A DNA stretch of 64,000 bases, from positions 310,001 to 374,000 of the forward strand of contig NZ_SDLR01000004.1 in assembly GCF_004522215.1 (NCBI RefSeq), written 5' to 3'. Source of the DNA: Ammoniphilus sp. YIM 78166. Lineage in GTDB: Bacteria; Bacillota; Bacilli; Aneurinibacillales; RAOX-1. Of the stretch, positions 58,450 through 64,000 are shown piece by piece (position 1 is the stretch's first letter; each line of letters starts with the position of its first letter). The translations under genes were made by a program, and so were the position numbers. The notes beneath the pieces are model-generated. The model was not told the DNA's origin. It saw only the letters and a program-made list of their open reading frames with translations, and did no database searches.

Positions 58450-58664
58450 TTGAATATCAGTAAATTTGATGAAATTACTCGTGCGTGCAAAAGTACTTAA
58501 AGCCTATTTATGTGATGCAAAGAGTCACTGAAGAATCTTGCATCATCACGGAATTGGCGGAAAATAAGAAGGGAGCTCTTAGTAAATCGAGTTTTGATGA
58601 AGAATATTAGAAGGCATCAGGGGAATACAAACCAGCCTTGGACTTATTGAAAAAATACTTGTAA
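58450..58664 (+). pseudogene. Broken small gene, frameshift and in-frame stop
   Basis: From TTG 58450 (behind GGGGG) one frame encodes MNISKFDEITRACKST, and a second frame from 58515 encodes a soluble charged protein (MQRVTEESCIITELAENKK), with TAG at 58608-58610 and TAA at 58662-58664. The two parts join into one plausible protein of about 70 aa if a single frameshift and the TAG are corrected. I do not recognise it. Confidence 0.45.
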
Positions 58665-58768
58665 GCTTTGTGTTACACAAAATCCTTGACAGAATTGAAA
58701 GAATCAACAATTCAGAGTAATATTTTTTAGTGTTGTGTTACTCATTTATTTATAAGGAGGTGCCTTGT

Positions 58769-59590
58769 GTGGGTCACAATTTCGATATTCTAAAGCGAAA
58801 CGACGTGAAGATAACAGGATTTGGTGATAAGCCCATCATTTTCGCTCCAGGCTTCGGCTGTGACCAGAGGATGTGGAGGTATGTCGCTCCATCTTTTGAA
58901 AAAGATTATCGCATTATTACCTTTGATTACGTAGGTGCAGGAAAGACCGATCTTCGATTCTATGACCCTACAAGATACAGTCAACTCTCTGGTTATGCCC
59001 AAGACGTATTAGATGTTCTTGCTGCTCTCCAATTACAAAAGGCTATTTTCGTAGGACACTCCGTCAGCAGCATGATCGGACTGATTGCTTCTATACAGGA
59101 CCCCCAATTTTTTGAACGTCTAATTATGATCGGACCTTCCCCTTGTTATATCAATGATCCTCCTGACTACGCGGGCGGTTTTGAAAAAAGAGATCTCGAA
59201 GGTCTCATTGAATTGATGGAGAAAAATTATATCCAGTGGGCAAACTATCTCGCCCCTATTATCATGGGAAATGCGGATCGCCAGAGTTTGTCCAAGGAAT
59301 TGGAAGAGAGTTTTTGTTCGACCGATCCGATTATTGCCGGCAACTTTGCTAGGGCGACCTTCTTCTCCGATAACCGAGGGGATCTTCTAAAAGCGACCGT
59401 TCCATCGCTTGTTTTACAATGCGCTGATGACGCGATCGCTCCGAGACAAGTAGGAGAATATATTCATCGCCGCATGCCTGGCAGCGAAATTCTATTTATG
59501 AAAGCAACGGGGCACTGTCCTCATTTGAGTCATCCTGAGGAAACGATTGCACTGATCAAAGACTACCTCTCAAAGTCGCAAGACATATGA
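58769..59590 (+). CDS. RsbQ-type alpha/beta hydrolase
   Basis: A 273-aa hydrolase closely resembling B. subtilis RsbQ, which activates the PAS-bearing phosphatase RsbP in the energy-stress branch of sigma-B control. The triad is Ser98 in VGHSVSS, Asp221 in QCADDAIAP and His249 in TGHCPH. The RsbQ-like [11 protein letters not shown] and [15 protein letters not shown] segments are present. GTG 58769 follows AAGGAGG by eight bases. It overlaps the downstream kinase gene by 4 bp. No rsbU/V/W/sigB cluster is in the window. Confidence 0.85.
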   Translation: MGHNFDILKRNDVKITGFGDKPIIFAPGFGCDQRMWRYVAPSFEKDYRIITFDYVGAGKTDLRFYDPTRYSQLSGYAQDVLDVLAALQLQKAIFVGHSVSSMIGLIASIQDPQFFERLIMIGPSPCYINDPPDYAGGFEKRDLEGLIELMEKNYIQWANYLAPIIMGNADRQSLSKELEESFCSTDPIIAGNFARATFFSDNRGDLLKATVPSLVLQCADDAIAPRQVGEYIHRRMPGSEILFMKATGHCPHLSHPEETIALIKDYLSKSQDI

Positions 59591-61020
59591 ACATACATGC
59601 AAATCAGTTGCCATGCGGATTTTTATCACTGTCCCTAGATGGAGTCATTCTTTCGATTAATGATAAGCTCTTGGAGTGGATCATTGCAGAACGTAGCAGT
59701 ACTGAGGGTAGTCAAGTCGATGCCATTTTAACGGAGTCAAGCAAGCTCTTCTACCAAATTTACATTTTTCCTATGTTGAAGTTGCATGGCAAGGTGGAGG
59801 AAATGTACTTCTCTTTGAAGTCCGGCGACGGGTCTGAAGTACCCGTCCTTTTTAACGGAATATTCTGCGAACGTAACGGAGCAATGGTCTTTGATTGTAT
59901 CCTTATCAGAACAGTGAATAGACACAAACTTGAAAATGAGCTCCTTCTTGCGAAGAAAGCAGCACAGCAGGCCAAGCAATCGATCGTTGAATCGGCTAGC
60001 GATGCCATTATTTTGGCAAATCAATGGATGAAGATTATAGCATGGAACAAAGCGGCCGAAGCGCTCTTTGGCTATAACGAACAGGAAGCCATCGGACAAG
60101 ATATGGAGATCATTGTCCCTGAGCGTCTCAAAAAAAAATATCGCCAAGGTGTGGAGGGCCTACGTGCCACAGGACAATCCATGGCAATTGGACGAATGGT
60201 GGAATTGAGCGGACTTCGAAAAGACGGCACGGAGTTCCCTTCGGAGATTTCTCTTAACTGTTGGCAAACGAATGGCGAAGATTACTGGAGCGCCATTATA
60301 CGCGATATCACGGAAAGGAAAAAGGCCCAGGAACTGCTTTTGAATTCGGAGAAACTGAGCCTAGCGGGTCAGCTTGCTGCGAGCATCGCCCATGAAATTC
60401 GCAATCCTTTAACGGCGATCAAGGGATTTCATCAATTGATGAAATCAGAGGGTAATGGAAAGCCTTACTATTTTGATATTTTAACAGATGAAATGAATCG
60501 AATTGAACTCATTTTAAATGAGTTGTTGCTCCTCGCAAAACCGCAAGCTATACAATTTAAGCAAGTTGATTTAAGAGCCTTGCTTGTGCAGGTTTGCACA
60601 CTTATGGATTCTCAGATGCATTTGCATAATATTGAAGTGGAACTAAAGTACGAACAAAATGTGCCGACTTTTATACAATGTAATGAAAATCAAATAAAGC
60701 AAGTTTTAATCAATTTTCTTAAAAACGCGATAGAAGCGATGCCTAATGGCGGGCATATTATGTTATCGGTTAACAATAACGATGATGATAGCATTCTCTT
60801 AAGCATTATTGACCAGGGTGAGGGCATTCCCGAAGACAAACTGAAGAGAATTGGGGAACCTTTCTATACCACAAAAGAAAAGGGAACAGGGTTAGGGTTC
60901 ATGGTCTGTCGTAAAATCATCATTGAAGATCATCAAGGATCGTTAAACATCACAAGTAGATTGAATGAGGGAACCACGGTGGAGGTGACTTTGCCAATAG
61001 GGGAGAAAGCTGTGCAATGA
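59587..61020 (+). CDS. PAS-PAS sensor histidine kinase with RsbP-like N-terminal PAS
   Basis: A 477-aa cytosolic kinase. Residues about 5-115 form a PAS domain that, from memory, resembles that of RsbP ([43 protein letters not shown]). A coiled linker and a second PAS (about 131-245, with [12 protein letters not shown] and [12 protein letters not shown]) follow. HisKA has [16 protein letters not shown] (His about 269) and the HATPase has [17 protein letters not shown] and GTGLGF. No membrane helix and no receiver domain. No response regulator gene is adjacent; Spo0F/Spo0A-type targets are possible. Translationally coupled to the RsbQ-like gene. Confidence 0.85.
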   Translation: MNIHANQLPCGFLSLSLDGVILSINDKLLEWIIAERSSTEGSQVDAILTESSKLFYQIYIFPMLKLHGKVEEMYFSLKSGDGSEVPVLFNGIFCERNGAMVFDCILIRTVNRHKLENELLLAKKAAQQAKQSIVESASDAIILANQWMKIIAWNKAAEALFGYNEQEAIGQDMEIIVPERLKKKYRQGVEGLRATGQSMAIGRMVELSGLRKDGTEFPSEISLNCWQTNGEDYWSAIIRDITERKKAQELLLNSEKLSLAGQLAASIAHEIRNPLTAIKGFHQLMKSEGNGKPYYFDILTDEMNRIELILNELLLLAKPQAIQFKQVDLRALLVQVCTLMDSQMHLHNIEVELKYEQNVPTFIQCNENQIKQVLINFLKNAIEAMPNGGHIMLSVNNNDDDSILLSIIDQGEGIPEDKLKRIGEPFYTTKEKGTGLGFMVCRKIIIEDHQGSLNITSRLNEGTTVEVTLPIGEKAVQ

Positions 61021-61358
61021 TTTTTTAATGCCGTTATAAATACGAGGCCATCCAAATCGGGGGCCTTAAAATTTGTTGTTAATCCTGTTACGGTGAACCG
61101 TAGCATATGTAAGCACATAGTTATCTTTTAGAGAAGCGGCAAAATGAACTCAATGTCCTTGACGCTACGTTTATCATTGGTCATTGAAGAAGCCGTGAAG
61201 ACCCTAATTCACCAGACCAATGAGACTAAGATATAGTAATTAGCTCGTCAATAATGACGAGCATGCGAATTATTTTCTAAACTTAGAGCGATACGTTTGG
61301 AGTATTTTCTAAAAGAAATGAGGCGATAAATAAATATAGACTTTCTGGGGAGAGGAAT
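61021..61358. other. Gap with third rlmH-tail copy
   Basis: About 340 bp. A weak hairpin (AGGCC...GGCCT near 61043-61070) follows the kinase stop. The third tail copy is at 61095-61112. Downstream, 61144-61236 is a 30-codon frame starting MNSMSLTLRLSLVIEEAVKT, which may be an old transposase fragment but is too short to judge. Confidence 0.5.
61095..61112 (+). repeat. rlmH tail, att-like copy 3
   Basis: GAACCGTAGCATATGTAA matches the rlmH tail at 15 of 18 bases and copy 2 over a longer stretch (TTACGGTGA to GTAA, 22 of 25). Here the Tyr codon is a stop (TAG), so it is a degenerate copy. Confidence 0.65.
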
Positions 61359-61922
61359 ATGATGTGGATATCTAAAGAGGTAGATAGGCTAATAGTAAGG
61401 CAATATGAAAAAGTGGATGGGGCAAATAGTGAAATTGTTGATATTTGGATTGAGCATATTCTTTTTTCACCCGGATGGTGGGTTGTTCTTTTATTAGCTC
61501 TTGCTCCGTGGATAATTTGGATTAAATACCGCAAAAAAGAGAGTACAGCACGCTTATTACTTGCAGGAATATGGGTAGCGTTAATCGCTAATTTTTTGAA
61601 TTATATAGGGGTTACATTAGGACTGTGGCAGTATAAAGTTAAGCTAGTACCCGTTATCCCTGATTTTATTGCTTGGGATTTCTCCATCTTGCCTGTAACG
61701 ATTATGTTCTTAATACAAATAAGACCCAATGTTAAACCCATAGTGAAAGCATTATTATTTTCAACTTTTACCGCTTTTGTTGGGGAACCATTTTTTAATT
61801 GGCTTGATTTCTTTGATTATAAAAACTGGCACTATCTTGCATCTTTTCCTTTCTACGTCGTTATTTATCTTGTTGCAAACCGGTTAACAACAAGCAAAAG
61901 TTTTTCACCAATAAGGGGTTAA
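61359..61922 (+). CDS. CBO0543-like integral membrane protein
   Basis: A 187-aa protein with about five hydrophobic helices. The family-like pattern is W..KYRK, GVTLGLWQYKVKLVPVIPDFIAWD and FLIQIRPNVKPIV, and C-terminal FFNWLDFFDYKNWHY. Function unknown. AGAGGAAT lies upstream of the ATG pair at 61359-61362. It lies after the third tail copy. Confidence 0.7.
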   Translation: MMWISKEVDRLIVRQYEKVDGANSEIVDIWIEHILFSPGWWVVLLLALAPWIIWIKYRKKESTARLLLAGIWVALIANFLNYIGVTLGLWQYKVKLVPVIPDFIAWDFSILPVTIMFLIQIRPNVKPIVKALLFSTFTAFVGEPFFNWLDFFDYKNWHYLASFPFYVVIYLVANRLTTSKSFSPIRG

Positions 61923-61962
61923 TAGCAGAAGATAGCTAGTAAATTTATGCCCCTTTAAGAGT

Positions 61963-62077
61963 GTTTACATTAACGTATACAAGTTTACAAAATGTCTGCG
62001 TTTGTACACAGAAAAGTATACATGTACACAAAGTGGTTTGCATCCTTTGTCCGTGACATGTGTACTATTTTGTATGC
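61963..62077. repeat. Iteron array upstream of parM-like gene (candidate parC)
   Basis: Copies of the 7-mer GTNNRCA or its reverse: GTTTACA 61963, GTATACA 61975, GTTTACA 61983, GTACACA 62004, GTATACA 62016, GTACACA 62024, GTTTGCA 62036, TGTGTAC 62059, TGTATGC 62071. The spacing 12, 8, 21, 12, 8, 12 shows that a three-motif block (61963-61989) is repeated at 62004-62030. Type II (ParM) systems use such iterons as centromere and operator bound by ParR. Confidence 0.65.
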
Positions 62078-62166
62078 AAATCTACTAATAAATGAATACG
62101 AAAGTTGGATAGACGAAACCACGAAACTTAAGTTAAGCTTTTACTTAAATTGCCAAGGTGAAAGGA

Positions 62167-63357
62167 ATGGTTTCGTTGACGAGAACTCGAATTGCAGCTG
62201 TAGATGTTGGAAATGATTCGTTAAAAGCTATTTTTGGGAAGATGGAGTCTGAACTCAACATTCCCAATGTGATCGCTAGAGATGTAGCAGATCGTCCTGT
62301 TATTGGAATAGAGGAATTAGATAACCAGGATCCGATCGAAGGGATTCATGTCCGTCTGCACTCTCCTACTTTAAAGAGCAATAATGTGATTTATCGTGTG
62401 GGGCATTTAGCAACTAAAACGACGAATTCGACCGAATTGGATCCGGGAAGCAGTAAGTCTGAAGAAGATCAAACCATTGTTATGCTACTCTCTGCCTTAG
62501 CTTTAGATGCCGTTCGGGATGAGAATAAAGAAATTTTTAAACGGACAAATAACGTAGTAGATGCGACCTACGTTTTAGGGACGGGCCTTCCGCTTAGAGA
62601 AGTAAAAGAAGGCAAGGATGTGGCCTATCGTTCTAGTCTAGTTAGCTCCGTTCACCAGGTTGAGTTTTTAGTGACGCCTAAATATCAAGGGATCAAGGTA
62701 AATATTAAGTTTGAAGAGGTTAAGGTTTATCCAGAAGGTTTTGCTGCTTATATTAATCTAGTGATGGATAATCAGTTAAATATCATTAACAAAGATCTGA
62801 TAGACAAAAAAATTATCATTCAAGATATTGGAGGTTTATCTACCGATATTGCCGTCATAAGAAATCGCAAGGTAGATGATGATAAAGCTCAGGGTTTTAA
62901 TATAGGGGTCTCAGAGTCTCTTGAAGCGATTCGTGAAGAGATTCGTTCTAAACACGGCGTTGAGCTGGATAGCCGTAGAGATGTGGTGGAGATTATTACG
63001 AAGAAAAATGATCGAAATCATATTATGGTGAAAGGTAGCCGGACGAGCGTCCATGACATTGTGGATCGCATTCTTCTTGAATTAGCAAAGAAACAATATC
63101 GTCATCTACGAAATGTCTGGCAAAAAAACTCTCAAACCGAAATCGGGTACTTTGTTGGAGGGGGAGCTATTGTCCTAAAAGAGTACTTGAAGACGTTAAA
63201 TAATAACTTAGATGGATATAACATTGATTTCTTTGAGGATGAGAAAGAAAGCATCTGGATGATGGCGAATGCTTACTATAAACTGATTGCTGATTTTGAA
63301 AGAAGAACGGCAAAAGCGAAGCAAAGTGAAGAACAAAAAACGGTAAAGTCCAACTAG
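62167..63357 (+). CDS. ParM/StbA-family actin-like ATPase
   Basis: A 396-aa actin-fold ATPase that would form filaments pushing or pulling DNA. Motifs are AAVDVGNDSLKAIF (phosphate 1, about 11-24), QDIGGLSTDIAVI (phosphate 2, near 221) and FVGGGAI (adenosine, near 327). ATG 62167 lies six bases after AAGGTG; a GTG at 62158 is an alternative. It is followed 9 bp later by a ParR-like gene. The pair plus iterons is a plasmid-type segregation unit on a chromosome-like context. Confidence 0.82.
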   Translation: MVSLTRTRIAAVDVGNDSLKAIFGKMESELNIPNVIARDVADRPVIGIEELDNQDPIEGIHVRLHSPTLKSNNVIYRVGHLATKTTNSTELDPGSSKSEEDQTIVMLLSALALDAVRDENKEIFKRTNNVVDATYVLGTGLPLREVKEGKDVAYRSSLVSSVHQVEFLVTPKYQGIKVNIKFEEVKVYPEGFAAYINLVMDNQLNIINKDLIDKKIIIQDIGGLSTDIAVIRNRKVDDDKAQGFNIGVSESLEAIREEIRSKHGVELDSRRDVVEIITKKNDRNHIMVKGSRTSVHDIVDRILLELAKKQYRHLRNVWQKNSQTEIGYFVGGGAIVLKEYLKTLNNNLDGYNIDFFEDEKESIWMMANAYYKLIADFERRTAKAKQSEEQKTVKSN

Positions 63358-63366
63358 GGTGATGTG

Positions 63367-63948
63367 ATGAAGGAAACGGAAATGAAGAGAGGGCAGCCTA
63401 TTACGTTTCGAATTCCCTCGGATACACCTGAACATGTATTAAAGGTTTTGCAACAGCTGAAGAAAACCGAAAGAAGAAACTTTTCCAGTAAAATTGCCGA
63501 ATTTGTGATGAGCGGGGTAAGTGGTTCCCTATCCAGACAACGAGAAACGCTAACGATTCCCATGCCCCAAGGACTCACGAAAGCCCAACGAGATTGGCTC
63601 AAGCATGAACACTCCGAAGCGCTATTAGGGAGTATTGTCTATCAACTGCTAGCTAACCCGGTTCGAACAGCTTCGCTATTTGCCTCCTTAAATAGTAATG
63701 CGTTGGAAATTGATGAGGCCCTTTATCTGCAGGAGGAAGCAGCGGTTAGTCAAGAATTAGCGTGGGATGTCATCGATTCTCTACCCCCAAGTGTTAAGGA
63801 AGAAGTAGAAGATGATGATTTAAATGATTTTGATTGGGAAACAGCAAAGAGAGAGGAAACACCAGTTATCGAAGTAGAGGAACAGGTAGAAGAGGTGGAA
63901 GAGCTAGACGACCTTCTAGGTGATTTCCTGGCGCAAATGAATAAATAA
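63367..63948 (+). CDS. ParR-like DNA-binding adaptor
   Basis: A 193-aa protein. The N-terminus (MKRGQPITFRIPSDTPEHVLKVLQQL) fits a ribbon-helix-helix unit: a beta strand QPITFRI and helix pair about 17-50. The C-terminal third is very acidic (about 140-193, EEVEDDDLNDFDWE), a feature common in ParR-like adaptors that bind the actin filament end. ATG 63367 has AGGGTG five bases upstream. It follows parM, as in parMRC operons, but I can only infer the role. Confidence 0.65.
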   Translation: MKETEMKRGQPITFRIPSDTPEHVLKVLQQLKKTERRNFSSKIAEFVMSGVSGSLSRQRETLTIPMPQGLTKAQRDWLKHEHSEALLGSIVYQLLANPVRTASLFASLNSNALEIDEALYLQEEAAVSQELAWDVIDSLPPSVKEEVEDDDLNDFDWETAKREETPVIEVEEQVEEVEELDDLLGDFLAQMNK

Positions 63949-64000
63949 AGCCAAATAAAGCTGGAGAATTTAGGTCTATTGAAAAAATGAGGGGATTTTA

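Larger units (their letters stand above)
58141..58768. other. Gap with decayed genes between DoxX and RsbQ-like genes
   Basis: About 630 bp. It holds repeat copy B (58146-58250), about 200 bp without recognised content, and a broken gene at 58450-58664. A TTGACA hexamer lies at 58685-58690 but no -10 at proper spacing was seen; a good AAGGAGG ribosome site precedes the hydrolase gene. Confidence 0.6.

Noticed and set aside
61144-61236. 30-codon frame as a transposase remnant
   Set aside because: Too short and without a definite motif; mentioned only in the gap note.

Overview
The window is the replication-origin region of a low-to-medium GC, endospore-forming Bacillota chromosome. The gene content and order are those of Bacillales, and a relative of Brevibacillus, Aneurinibacillus or Ammoniphilus is my best but uncertain guess. 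The evidence is the dnaA-dnaN-yaaA-recF-remB-gyrB-gyrA block, rpmH-rnpA-yidD-yidC-jag-mnmE-mnmG-rsmG-noc-soj-spo0J on the other side of dnaA, and the rpsF-ssb-rpsR, gdpP-rplI-dnaC, purA and walRK-yycHIJ-htrA-rlmH blocks beyond. Most genes left of about 20.9 kb point left and most genes to the right point right, as expected for two replication arms leaving oriC.

Left arm (1-20.9 kb): the 5' end of serS behind a T-box leader, the PLP synthase pair pdxST, a dacA-type carboxypeptidase, guaB, yaaC, a complete five-gene branched-chain amino acid (Liv-type) ABC transporter, an HD-GYP gene downstream of gyrBA, then remB, recF, yaaA, dnaN and dnaA. No rRNA operon or tRNA gene was found.

Origin: DnaA boxes lie on both sides of dnaA. 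The dnaA-dnaN gap holds DnaA boxes, a short GC run, a stretch of DnaA-trio triplets and an AT-rich segment, which fits a bipartite Bacillus-type origin. Three parS sites lie at the start of noc and inside spo0J.

Right arm (21.5-55.9 kb): ribosome, membrane-insertion and tRNA-modification genes, chromosome segregation genes, an aminotransferase V and a DUF3343 gene, a mechanosensitive channel, ychF, the rpsF operon, GdpP (c-di-AMP turnover), the replicative helicase, purA, an M23 peptidase, the WalRK regulon core and rlmH. A 180-bp palindromic element sits between rplI and dnaC.

Accessory end (55.9-64 kb): the last codons of rlmH recur twice downstream, at 56720-56737 and 61095-61112. The first recurrence differs from rlmH only at synonymous third codon positions. 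Staphylococcal SCC elements integrate exactly here, so I read this as two tandem SCC-like cassettes or cassette remnants. Their cargo is a retropepsin-like protease pair, a Crp/Fnr regulator, a DoxX-like protein, decayed genes, and an RsbQ-type hydrolase with a histidine kinase whose N-terminal PAS domain resembles that of RsbP. No ccr recombinase is visible. Beyond lie a CBO0543-type membrane protein and a ParM-like/ParR-like pair preceded by an iteron array that looks like a plasmid-type centromere.
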